The notes under the pieces were generated by a model. That model did not search any database. It had not been told where the DNA came from and saw only the letters and a program-made list of their open reading frames with translations. From the NCBI GenBank assembly GCA_020205615.1, contig CM035165.1, positions 83,204,005 to 83,268,004 on the forward strand: DNA of 64,000 nt, written 5' to 3'. Shown one piece after another: positions 32,701 to 44,144 of this stretch (within the stretch, counting starts at the first letter, position 1; every line of letters begins with the position of its first letter). A program made the position numbers and the translations under genes. The stretch comes from Panax quinquefolius (Eukaryota > Streptophyta > Magnoliopsida > Apiales > Araliaceae).

Positions 32701-33400
32701 AGGAAGAAGCATCATTGGGTATCTACCAGATTCGTGATGAGCGATGTAATGGACAAACCCGCGAAAGAGTGAAAGGGCATTTCCGGGTTCGATGATTTCT
32801 TTCGCGGACGAGATTTTCCTTGAACCCATTGAACCCCATGAAGAAGCTTTGGTAATTCATTGCGGGTGGGTTTTGGTGGATATGAAGGCGGATGATGATA
32901 GATAATGGGTCTTGATGTAGACATCACCTGTATGTACATCCTTATCGAGGAGGATGAACCTGTAGGCGGAAGGAAGATGGAGATCGGCAAGAGGCTTTTC
33001 TATATGGGTTCAAGAATGAGCGATCAAAGTTCTTGAGGACTATCGAGCTGTTAATTATCTTCGGGACGGCTCCACAGCAGGTGGAAATCATGTGCAAGTT
33101 TTATGGGGAGCATGTGGACTCGGCATACAATGCTATTTTGGGAAGGCCCTCTCAGACAGCTCTTCAGGCAGTTACGTCAATTCCCCACTTCATGATTAAG
33201 TTCCTAATGCCACATGGAGTAGGAGAAGTTGCTGGTGATCTGGACTTAGCAAGGAGATGCTACCGGAATGCATTAATCACTTGATTGTAGAAGTAAGGTC
33301 GATAGATAGAAGTAAACCATGACTCTGAAATCAGAACCATTTACATGAAAGAAGTACATAGCCATTAGTTATCTTACAGAGGAGAGACCAAAGAGGTAGA
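32701..33400 (+). pseudogene. Tat protease remnant
   Basis: A retropepsin active-site remnant IDNGS is encoded at 32898-32912, followed at once by a stop. In another frame, 33033-33284 reads TIELLIIFG, then SAYNAILGRPSQTALQAVTS and MPHGVGEVAGDLDLARRCY, the protease-to-RT linker typical of Tat-lineage pol (SAYNAILGRP...GVGEV.GDQ..AR.CY). Frames shift at least twice between these two blocks. Confidence 0.75.
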
Positions 33401-35399
33401 TTTGATTTCGGGAAAAAAAGAAGAACGTAAAGATAGGTTTAGGTCTGCTAGGAACCTTTCAGGATGAACCCAGGTGGAGCTACTTGATTATGTCGATATC
33501 TGCTGGGTTCCCAGTGACATGCACAGGTAAGTCAAAAGTTGTCAAACATAGATCGCATATGGACCCAACGAAGAAACCGGTTGATGAAGAGGAGGATTTT
33601 CACGCTTGAGTCGGGAAGATAATTGATGAGGAAATTGCAAAGTTCTTTGGAAGAAGACTTTATATTTGAGATCGATTATCCCGAGAGTAGATGTATGAAT
33701 GTGGTAATTAGTGGAAGCAAAAGCGGAAAATGGGCGTGTTTGCATAGATTATACCGTCTGAACAAGGCATGCCGAATGACTTTTTATCCTTTGCCTCACA
33801 TTGATCAAACCGTGGCGCGACGTTAGGATATGCTCGCTTAATTTTATGGATGCTTTCTCACAAGTATCATAAGATTTCTATGTGCAAGGAGGGCATTCCT
33901 AACACATATTTTATCACTCATCGGTTATTGTATGCTTATAAGAAGATGACGTTTGGCTTGTTGAATGCTGAGCTACTTATCGAGAGAATAATATTTTACG
34001 TGTTCATAAGGTAGTTGGGGAAAAGCATGGAGGTCTACGTTGATGACATGATCGTCAAGAGAATGTCGGTTTAGGGGTCATTTAGACGATTTGGAGGAGT
34101 GTTTCTAGGCGGTTCATCATTATAATTTGAGGTTGAATCAACCAAAGCACCCTGATCTTGGTTCGTGGAAATTCTGGGTTATCTAGTCAATAAAAGGGGA
34201 TTGAGGCTAATCCGAGAGAAGATTGATCTATTTTGGATATGAAGTCTCCATGATCTTACAAGGATGTTCAACGTCTAATCTGGTGGATAGTAGCTTTGAG
34301 GAGATTTATGTCAGAAATCGGTAAAAGTGTTTGCCATTTTCAACACGTTGAAAAGGTAGAAGAATGCCAAGACTTTTTCGGTGGACTTTGAATGTGAAGA
34401 CTCCTTTTAGGGATTAAGAGGTATTTTTCTTTGGCGCCTTTGTTGGTGAAGCGGCCTCGCTTTACTATGTGAACCACGCCTAAAGGATGCAGAAACAAGG
34501 TATCCGAACCTTGAGAAGTTTGCCTTTGCCTTGATAATAGCCGATGAAAAGCTTGACAAGTACTTCCAAGGTCGATTAGTAGTGGTGTACAGATCGATCA
34601 ACCATCAAGAAGGTATTGGGTAGACCCGGAGGTTTGGGGAGGCTCATTGCGTGGACAATGGAGTTGTCTCGATTCTTCATAGAGTATCATCCTCAGAAAA
34701 CTATTAAGGGTCAGGCATTAGCTGATTTTGTGGTGGAGTGTTCATTTTCCGAGATGATAGTATGGGTGAAGTTGAAGGGCCCGAGAAGACAATCATGATA
34801 CTCTAAAGTGGGTGAAGAGTTCTGGACAATGTATGGCGACGGTCGTCTACTTCGGATGTCGATGGAGCTGGAATTATTTTGACGAGTCCAGAGGGGTTTA
34901 AAAAAGATGCCATCAAATTGATTGGCAATGAATAATGAAAGTGAATATGAAGCGATGTTAAGCGAGGACTACGATTAATCAAAAAAGTCTTGAGGTTCAG
35001 AGGTTGATTATTTCTGATGACTCAAACTAGTAAATCTGCATGTTTCACGGAGAGTATGAAGCTAGGGGTTCGAGAATGGTGAAATATCCTGGCAGAGTTA
35101 AAGGATCGACTTGGTGTTTGATTCTTATGAGTTTCAAGGATAAATGGATCCGATAATTCAATTGCAGATGTGTTAGCAAAGTTGGCTACATCGCAGCACC
35201 TTCGATGGGTCGGATTTATTTGGAGATCTTAAGTCACCCAAGTGTTCAACATGAGATGGTGATATGTGTCGAAAGCGATCTAAAATTTGGATGACTATAT
35301 ATCTTGATTATTTGGGCGATGGCGTACTACCTTTGGATCGGATGTTGGCTAAGAAAGTGAAGTATAGAAGCTCAAATTTCAGTACTTATTGATGGAGAC
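33401..35399 (+). pseudogene. Tat reverse transcriptase and RNase H remnants
   Basis: RT starts near 33560 (MDPTKKPVDEE), with LYRLNKACRMTFYPLPHIDQ at 33750-33800 and the catalytic YVDD at 34036-34047, followed by DMIVK. Two RNase H blocks follow. The first ends with FFIEYHPQKTIKGQALADFV (34670-34730). The second begins with WTMYGDG and DGAGIILTSPEGF near 34820-34890, as in elements with an additional RNase H domain. Frameshifts and stops are spread throughout. YVDD is intact even so. Confidence 0.78.
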
Positions 35400-36193
35400 C
35401 TTTATCGAAGGTCTTACTCATCTCCTTTCTTTGAAATATTTGCTTCCTCCGAGGTGAGTATGTTCTTCAAAAGTTCATGAGAGGATTTGTGGTGATCACA
35501 TGGCGTGAAAGTGACTAGCATATAAGGTTCTTCGACAGGGGTATTACTGGCCAATAATTTTCAAAGAAGCTACTGGTTATGTAAAGAAGTGTCCGAAGTC
35601 CCAGTTGAATAGTTTGATCCCACATCAGCAGCCGGAGGAGTTATATTCGGTTTTGTCTCCCATACCTTTTGCTATTTGGGGGGGGGGGACATATTGGGTT
35701 CGTTGCCAAAGGATAAGGGGTAAGTTAATTTTATTATAGTGGCGATTGATTATATGACTAAGTGGGTGGAGGCAAAACCTCTTTGGGCGATCACGGAGCA
35801 GGAATGCTTAAAGTTTCTAAAGGAGTATGTGGTGTTTCGATTTGGAATTCCCATGGTGGTGGTTTCAGACAATGGACATCAGTTTGTGGGTTCAAAGTTC
35901 GAAGCATTCTTAAAGGAATTGGGAATTCAGCACCGGAAGACTTCGGTTGCTCATCCACAAATCGAATGTAAGGTGTTGAAGTAACCAATGAGAACACTTC
36001 GAATGGTATTAAAATAAGGCGAGGATGAGGCAAAAGGAAGGTGGCCAAAGGAGTTACTTAGTGTGTTATGGGCCTATCGAACTACACCGAGGACTACTAC
36101 ATGAGACCTCGTCTTTTAGATTGGCTTATGGTTCGGGATGCTTTTGTTCTGTGAGAGATTGGTTCACCAAGCCTTGGGTCGATCAATTTTTGG
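35400..36193 (+). pseudogene. Tat integrase, N-terminal and core parts
   Basis: The zinc-binding part is damaged (about 35470-35620, GYYWP and KKCPK). The core is open at 35739-35984: VAIDYMTKWVEAKPL carries the first catalytic Asp, VVVSDNGHQFVG the second. The third region (HPQIECKVLK) is altered where the family has NGQVE. The frame continues roughly as VLWAYRTTPRTT and LAYGS..F, and breaks at the Athila-like insertion (36194). A run of about 11 G at 35678-35688 precedes the core and may be a sequencing error. Confidence 0.85.
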
Positions 36194-37100
36194 AGCTCTT
36201 ATGTAACAAAGAGCTTTACCGACGATATAGCGCCAATTGGGCATGGTTTTTGCAAAGCCGGATTTATCTCTGTATCACTAGGGAGTGTTCCATGGATCGG
36301 ATATTCAACGATGTGCTATCTCGCCCTGATTGATTTTCAAGATTCTTTATCGACGACTTGACTTTTCACATTCATATCTACTTGATTCAATATCTTGTCT
36401 TGTTCCTCGATCTTTTTGTCAGTAGCTCTAATGAATTTTTCCAAGGCTTCCTCCCAACCTGGTTTCCTTTCTGGTTGTTGTTGAGTCCGATTGTTACTCC
36501 ATGAAAACCCCGGATGATTTCTCAACCCGGATTATATGCGTTTTGATTAGTAACGTTGGGTAGATCGATTATAGCTTCCTATTTAATTGAATTGGTGATT
36601 TGCAATTTATGGCACATTGATCTGTAGCATGACCCCCAACACATAATTCACAAACCATTGCTACTAGCTGTGTGGATGGTGGACTCCATGTTTCTATTTT
36701 CTTTGCTATTGCGGACACCTGTGCTGCTAATGCTATCATTGGATCCACTTCAAACTTTCCCACTGTTTTTGGAGGATTAAACCTAGTCATGGGCCACTGA
36801 TAGTTGTTGTTGGCCATCATTTTTAGCGATTGATAAGCCTCATCAAAGTTTTTAGCCATAATCGCTCCAATTCTGCTGCGTTAATCATGGCTCTTGTATG
36901 TAGCGTGTAATCCATCACAAAATATCACATTAAGCATTTACACATGATCCTTAAGTGATTTTTGTTCTTCCCCGCCATGTTCTTTGGTATTTCTGATTAC
37001 GCTGTGTTTTCTTCCTCGGTGTGACGCCGCACTAGTCAACTGTAATTTTTGGAACTTCCTTCGATATAAATCGTATAAGGAAAAGTTCCTTTTATCCCTC
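36194..37100 (-). pseudogene. Athila-like gag-protease remnant, unit A (right copy)
   Basis: Same content as the left unit A but with more frame breaks. 36569-36859 reads MAKNFDEAYQSLKMM and ends at the CELCVGGHATDQCA knuckle. 36337-36525 holds NHPGFSWSNN and the coiled-coil stretch. The protease remnant near 36200-36260 is damaged. The left copy has one unbroken frame of 318 codons here, so most of these breaks are recent or are sequence errors. Confidence 0.8.
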
Positions 37101-37240
37101 GATCTAGTGTGCATACTTGCAAAAGAATTCCTACAAATACAAGAAGAAAAATAAATAAGTTTTAAATTAAGACCGAATTGATTATAACTAATATGGAATT
37201 AATATTAATAAAGAATTTCCCGTCAACGGCGCCAAAAACT

Positions 37241-37576
37241 TGTTGGTCGATTTCACAATCAAAACAAACGTGCAAGTATACATCGTCAATAAGTAATAAA
37301 GTGATAAGATAGAGTGTCGAACCCACAGAAAATTCTAATTAATAAATTTCAATTAATAAATTCCAACTACTAGCACTATATCAATCCAATTTTATTTAAA
37401 CAACCATAAAGTGTGATTTTTCTAAATAATAAAACTAAATTAAGCAAATAAAATAGATTATCCTAAAATAAATCAACTAAATAAAACTAAGATTTTAATG
37501 AATGAATTCAGATAAATAAAGATTAAGACTTCAATATTCCCAATTATGAACTATAAATCAATTATCCAATTATCCC
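37241..37576 (-). repeat. Partial Athila-like LTR, unit A (right copy)
   Basis: Counterpart of 1110-1445, with the primer site at 37218-37233 reading the same GTC variant as in the left copy. Confidence 0.75.
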
Positions 37577-38760
37577 TAATGAAAATGGAGGAACCCTCCA
37601 TCCATCGAAGAATAATGTCTCTTTTGGAGGTTCCCATTAGTAATTACCCTTGAATGAAAGTCACCTAGCATGCTCTTTGTAGATATGTTTCCCATTAAGA
37701 ACGTCCAAAAACTAGGTGTTTTCTCCATTATGTCAATGATCGATTAGGCATTGAAGCTTAATAAACACAATGGGATCTTCCTATATCTTCTCCTTTTCAT
37801 CCCACCATGACTCCACAACTGTACTAGCTCTTATGTCACAAAGAGCTTTACCAACGATATGACTGCCAATTGGGCATGGTTTTGCAAAATTGCCCGGATT
37901 TATCTCTGTATCACTAGGGAGTGTTCCATATGGACGGATATTCAATGCATGTGCTATCTGCCCCAATTGATTTTCCAGATTCTTTATCGACGTACCTTGA
38001 CTTTTCACAGTCATATCTACTTGATTCAATATCTTGTCTTGTTCCTCGATCTTTTTGTCTGTAACTCTAATGAATTTTTCCAAGGCTTCCTCCCAACCTG
38101 GTTTCCTTTCTGGTCGTTGTTGAGTCTGATTGTTACTCCATGAAAACGCCGAATGATTTCTCCAACCCGGATTATATGCGTTTTGATTCAGGTAAGGTTG
38201 GGTATATCGATTATAGCTCCCTACGAATTGAGGTGATTTGAGAATTTATGGCACATTGATGCATAGCATGACCCCAACACATAATTCACAAACCATTGCT
38301 ACTTTGCGTGGATGGTGGACTCCATGTTTCCATTTTCTTTGCTATTGCGGACACTGTCTTTGCCAATCTTCGTCATTAGATCCACTTCAAACTTTCCGGT
38401 GTTTTGGAGGATTAAACCTAGTCAGTGGGTCATTGATAGTTGTTGTTGGCCATCATTTCTAGTGATTGATAAGCCTCGTCGATGTTTTAGCCATGATCAC
38501 TCCACCCATTGTCATGCGTCAATCTGGCTCTTGTGGTAGCATGTAATCCATCGAAAAATATCACATCTTGCATTTATACATGATCCCTAAGTGATTTTTG
38601 TTCTTCCCTACCATGGTCTTTGGTATTTCTGCTCGCCGGGTTTTCTTCCTCGGTGACATTTGCACTAGTCAACTGTAATTTTTGGAACTTCCTTTCGATA
38701 TAAATGCAGTATAAGGAAAAAGTTACTTTTCATCCATTGATCTAGTGTGCATACACATGA
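37577..38760 (-). pseudogene. Athila-like gag-protease remnant, unit B (right copy)
   Basis: The open part (37781-38083) reads FIRVTDKKIEEQDKILNQVD, then TLPSDTEINPG and GSHIVGKALCDIRAS, ending WWDEKEK. Unlike the left copy, there is no frameshift inside the coiled-coil part. The knuckle and capsid parts beyond 38230 are badly altered. Confidence 0.78.
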
Positions 38761-38879
38761 AAGAATTCTCCAAATCTGAGAAGAAAAATAAAATAACGTT
38801 TAAATTAAGATCGAATTGATTATAACTAATATGGAATTAATATTAATAAAGAATTCCCAAGAATTACGCGCCAAAAACT

Positions 38880-39202
38880 TGTTGGTCGATTTCACAATCA
38901 AAACAAACGTGTAATTATACACGGTCAACAAGTAATAAAGTGATAAGATAGAGTGTCGAACCCACAGAGAATTCTAATTAATAAATTCCAACTACTAGCG
39001 CTATATCAATCCAATTTTATTTAAACAACCATAAAATTTGATTTTTCTAAATAATAAAACTAAATTAAGAAAATAAAATAGATTATCCTAAAATAAATCA
39101 ACTAAATAAAACTAAGATTTTAATGAATGAATTCAGATAAATAAAGATTAAGACTTCAATATTCCCAATTATGAACTATAAATCAATTATCCAATTATCT
39201 TA
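38880..39202 (-). repeat. Partial Athila-like LTR, unit B (right copy)
   Basis: Counterpart of 2745-3066. The adjacent primer site (38856-38873) is scrambled in this copy although the left copy has a canonical one. Confidence 0.72.
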
Positions 39203-39930
39203 ACGAAAATGGAGGAACCCTCCATCCATCAGTAACAATGTCTCTTTCGGGAGGTTCCCTTTAGTAATTACCCTTGAATGAAAGTCACATAACATGCTCT
39301 TTGTAGATATGTTCCCCATTAAGAACGTCCAAAAACTAGGTGTTTTCCCCATTATGTCAATGATCAGATTAGGGCATTGAAGCTTAAGAAAGACAATGGG
39401 ATCTTCCTCTATCTTCTCCTTTTCATCCCACCATGACTCCTAATCGTATTTTAGCTCTTATGTCACAAAGAGCTTTAAGCGATATATGACCGCCAATTGG
39501 GCATGGTTTTGCAAAATTACCTGGATTTATCTCTGTATCACTAGGGAGTGTTCTATGTGGACGGATATTCAACGCATCTGCTATCTGCCCCAATTGATTT
39601 TCCAGATTCTTTATCGACGCACCTTGACTTTTCACATTCATATCTACTTGATTCAATATCTTGTCTTGTTCCTAGATCTTTTTGTCAGTAGCTCTAATGA
39701 ATTTTTCCAAGGTTTCTTCCTAACCTGGTTTCCTTTCTGGTTGTTGTTGAGTCTTATTGTTACTCCATGAAAACCCCGGATGATTTTTCCTACCCGGATT
39801 ATATGCGTTTTGATTCGGGTAAGGTTGGGTAGATCGATTATAGCTCCCTATGAATTGAGTGATTAAGAATTTATGGCACATTGATCATAGTATGACCCCA
39901 ACACATAATTCACAAACCATTGCGATTTCT
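39203..39930 (-). pseudogene. Athila-like gag-protease remnant, unit C (right copy, truncated)
   Basis: 39423-39656 reads MNQVDMNVKSQGASIKNLEN and continues to the protease remnant, altered after CPIG. The same truncation point near the zinc knuckle is present. Confidence 0.75.
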
Positions 39931-41494
39931 TGATGGATGGAGGATTCCTCATTTTCGTAGGGAATTGGATAGAGAATTGAAGAATTCAATGAGAGACTAT
40001 AAAACAAGCGCTTATTGGGAGGCAAGCCAAGTTTAATTTTTATTAGTTTTATTAGGTTTTATATTAGTAGTTTTGAATTTTCATTTATTTAGGATTTAAT
40101 AAAATTGTTTTATCATGGTTTCTGTGCTATTCAAGTCAAATTCAAGCGTGGTGCCCAATTTGTTCTATGTCTTGCTTTATTCTCCAAACTTAGTGGACAA
40201 GGAGGAATATTGCTATATTTTCGTGGAAGTCCTCGACTTTATTTTTTTATATTTTGACCATTGAGGACAATGTCTAGTTTAAGTTTGGGGGCATTTTAGT
40301 ATCGTCATTGCATATAGTTAGTTATCTGCATGGTAATTCATTTTTATGTGTTAGCATTGTTTTTTTAGGTTGCATATAATACATGGTAGTTATTTGCATA
40401 TTCATATTTGTGTTGCATTAGTATGTGTTCATGTAGTATAATTGCATTTTTTTTTTTTTGCATGAATCTGTGTGATAGGTTGGTGTGGTCTTAGCTCGAC
40501 CTATGATATGATTGGTTTTGCATGTTAACTTGAACAGTGTTGATAATTGATGATGAGTTCTAATTTTAAACATGAAGAAAATTTGAGCCTGTCTGAAACT
40601 TATGTAACCGGTTAGCACTTAAAGTTTAACTGTTTTAATCCACTTGGTTCAAGGGTTTCATAATTTATTTCGAGGAAAATCTTGGTTAAAATTTAAGGAA
40701 ATTAGTGAAGCTGGGGTAAAAGGTTGGAATGACGTAAAAGCTTGAGTTTAGGAGAATCTATAGGGGTATATATATATATGAAATGAAAATGAAAAAAATG
40801 AAAATGAAAAAAGGAATGATTAAAAGAAAAAATAGAAAATCGAGAAAAAATAAATAAATAAACATTGTGGCATGCTTGTCTAGTTTTGTGGCCTTTGTTA
40901 CTTGAGTAAGTAAGCCCGAGGGGATTGTCTTTACACCTAGCGCCCTCTAAGGTCTTAATGGCTTGGGAGTCATTTGGTGAAAGCTCGTTAAGGTAGCATT
41001 GAAAAGCCTAAGGGAATAAGACATTGCACAGCCATGAGAAAAATTAAAAAAATGAAAGAAAAAAAAACACGAGAAAGAGCAAAAATGCCCTCGTGGCTGA
41101 ATAAGAGTATAAATAATTCCTGTATTTACCCTTAGACTTGGTAATTGCTTAGTTTTAACTGGAGTTGTCATGTTCACAAAAGTAATGTAATTGGAACTGA
41201 AATTTTCCTTCTAAGAAGTTTGTTATTTGATTATCTTGAACTGTGGTTGGTTAGAATGGTTAACAAGCACACACGCACAACATAGGTGATGACAGGTTTG
41301 GATTGGCTAACTGGTTAGAGTTATGGACTTTGATTTGATCGGATAAATTGTTTGAGTATCATTGGTATCTTTGAGGCCTGTTGATATATATCATATTGAT
41401 TTATTACTGGGTTCGTAGGTATATTAGGAAGTAGATCATTAATCAAAATAAAAAAAATAAAAAAATATTAGTAAAAAAATTATTAAATTAACTC
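39931..41494 (+). other. Non-coding Athila-like 3' region in inverted orientation (right copy)
   Basis: Counterpart of 3789-5365. It has the same + strand marks: gcgcttattgggaggcaagc near 40009 and aagtttgggggc near 40280. A-rich runs occupy 40785-40860 and 41040-41075. No coding frame is supported. Confidence 0.55.
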
Positions 41495-41516
41495 CACGGC
41501 AGCAAGCGCAAAAACT

Positions 41517-43056
41517 TGTTGATCGATTTCACAATCAATGAATACGTGCAAGTATACACGGTCAACAAGTAATAAAGTGATAAGAAAAGTATCGTTCCCA
41601 CGAGGAATTATTTAATAAAAATTACCAAGTACTAACTCTTAACCAAATCAATTTTATTTAAACAACGGCAAATTGTGCTTTTTCTAATTAAGAAAACTAA
41701 ATTAACTAATTAAACTGAATTACTTTATAAATGAATTCAAATAAATAAAGGTTAAGACTACAATATCCCCAATTATGAACTACAAATCAATTATCCAATT
41801 ATCCCAATTATTATGCCTACTGAATTGTTAATGAGAATTCTAAGTGTCAAAAACCCTTTCTCAAATGATCAATTAACTTCTATTTAATCCAATTAATCTT
41901 GCTATATTCCTATACAAAATAATTAAATTAACCACATTAAATTCCAATTCCCAACGTGTTACATGCAGCGAATAGATATTTTCATTCCATTCACAACCCT
42001 AATTATTCGTCATGCAAATAATTAAGAATACATGTCATCATGCCCAGTTCTAACCCTAGATCTCCTCTTCCAATTCCTTCTAGAGTAACAAGGTAATTAT
42101 TGGCCAAATAATTAATCAATACATACGAAGACAAGATAAACAATTCACTTTGACATAAATAATTGGAATAAATTGAATAACTAATTTATAGACATAAAAG
42201 GTTCAATTGTAGTCTTAATTAAAGAATTAGTTCATAGTAATTGAATTAAAATCAAGAATCCACAACCTGAATAGACATTAAAAGATAAAAGTATGATAAG
42301 AGAAGAGAAAAGAATGCTGGTTGTCAAGAAATCGATGATCCCCTCTTGCTCCTGCTCTTGATCTTCAATAATCTCCAAGTTGCTTCAATCCCCAAAACTA
42401 ATAAGAACTAGGATTTATGTTCTAATCTAATGGAGTGTATATCTAAGCTAATCTATCTTATCTCTCTCTATTTTATGCCTTACATCATGTATTTATAGGT
42501 TACAAGTCCAATTTTTAGCTTAGGAACAAACTCAATCCTATTTAGAGTCAAAAAAGTGTCAAACTTCGCCCCAAAACGCGTCCAAGCCTCACCAATCTCT
42601 TCCCCTGTCCCCCGGCACTGGGCACGGCGCTGCGACACTGCCTTCCAGCTCCCCGGCGCTGGGCATAGGCCTGAAATGGGCGCCCGACGCTGGCCACTTT
42701 TCCGGAAATTTTCTGCTCCGACGTCCTTTGGGAAAATGACCATAACTTCTTCGTCCGAACTCCAATTTTGATGATTCAAGATGTTCCGGAAAGAGGAGAC
42801 GTAGATGTACAACTTTCATTCTTTACTATTTTCGAAATAAGGTCTGAAACAATGCTGAAATTGGCTTTGAAGTGGATGCTATGTAAATGGCAAGCCGAAA
42901 ATGCGAATCTAGCCACCCCAAACGTCGATCCAAGTAACTTTTGTCCCAATTCCTACAAAACAATGTAAAACATGCATAAATAGACACAAACACTTAAAAA
43001 CATCCAAAAGATTAAGCTCAAACGCACTCAATTATGGGTATAAAACTCACTCATCA
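41517..43056 (-). repeat. Full Athila-like LTR (1540 bp), right copy
   Basis: TG...CA ends as in the left copy, with the primer site at 41495-41511 altered. The GC-rich patch at about 42595-42720 keeps a more regular CCGGCRCTGGGC pattern than the left copy. TATA at about 42487-42496 on the - strand. Confidence 0.85.
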
Positions 43057-43388
43057 GAGGTGTATAATGACAAGGGACTTAAGGTCAACCTGAACTTACT
43101 TGAAGAAGTCAGGGAAGCAGCTTTGGTGAAATTGGCAGCATATCAGCGTCGAGTGGCTAAACATTATAACAACGGGTTAAAGCTTCGAAGATTTGAAGTA
43201 GGAGATCTTGTTCTTTGGGAAGTGGAAGCTTCTATGCCTCATAATTTGGGAAAGCTGATGCCGAACTAGGAAGGTCTTTATTAGATTGTCGAAGTACCGA
43301 AGCCAGGAACTTATCGGTTGCAAGCGTTGGATGGGATTGAGGTAAAGAATACTTGGCATGCAGGAAGGCTTCGAACAAAAATTCAGTA
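43057..43388 (+). pseudogene. Tat integrase C-terminus (right of insertion, right copy)
   Basis: It resumes VYNDKGLKVNLNLLEEV, with AYQRRVAKHYNNGLK where the left copy is altered (KISPRVAKH). The same TAG stops occur at 43267-43269 and 43282-43284, and the frame ends at TAG 43386. With 35400-36193 it makes up the whole integrase of this element, split by the insertion. Confidence 0.87.
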
Positions 43389-43485
43389 GGATCAATGTTA
43401 GAGTACATGATTATGTAATTCTTCCAATAGTTATCAATAAAAAGCTTTTTCTCAATGTTTTTTTTCTACTAGTTATTTGGGGTGA

Positions 43486-43935
43486 TTCATCCTAAAGATG
43501 GCGAACAAGATTGTTTGAAGGTTTGGTGGCCTGTTCATCCTAAAGATGGTGAACAAGGTCCTGATTCATCCTAAAGATGGGGAACAGGATTATTTGGAGG
43601 TTCGGTGGCCTGTTCATCCTAAAGATGGTGAACATGGTCCTGATTCATCCTAAAGATGACGAACATGATTGTTTGGAGGTTCGGTGGCATGTTCATCCTA
43701 AAGATGGTGAATAGGGCCTGTTCATCCTAAAGATGTCGAACAGGTTTATTGGGAGGTTCGGTCGGATCTGTTCATCCTTAAGATGGTGAACAAAACATGT
43801 TCATCATAAAGATGGTGAACAGGGTATGTTCCTCCTAAAGATGACAAACAGGTTTATTGGGAGGTTCGGTTGGATCTATTCATCCTAAAGATGGTGAATA
43901 GGGCATGTTTGTCCTAAAGATGACGAACAGGAATG
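43486..43935 (+). repeat. Hairpin minisatellite downstream of Tat pol (right copy)
   Basis: About 13 units of ttcatcctaaagatggtgaa plus cagg, with ggaggttcggtyggatctg spacers. Units are more regular than in the left copy, so the consensus is best read here. Each unit can form a short hairpin. Confidence 0.87.
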
Positions 43936-44144
43936 TTGAAGATCTGGTTGACCCTTTGATGGTAAACAGTGATATTTTGCATTATTATTTGATTTTATTT
44001 GAAGTGTTGAGTTCAGGTTGTTTGATTATTAATGTTTGTTGAAGTAAATGTATGATAAAATTTGAGAGGTTTAAAAGGGGTCAAATTGTATTTCATTAAA
44101 TATAAAAGCAGTTACAATATTTTTGAATTTTTACAAGTTAAAAG

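Larger units (their letters stand above)
36194..43056 (-). mobile_element. Rearranged Athila-like element (right copy)
   Basis: Counterpart of 57-6930 with the same order: unit A (36194-37576), unit B (37577-39202), truncated unit C (39203-39930), inverted non-coding segment, primer site and full LTR. The host junctions are the same: Tat integrase on the left without LTR, GAGGT on the right at 43057-43061. Both copies therefore descend from one already rearranged insertion. Confidence 0.85.
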
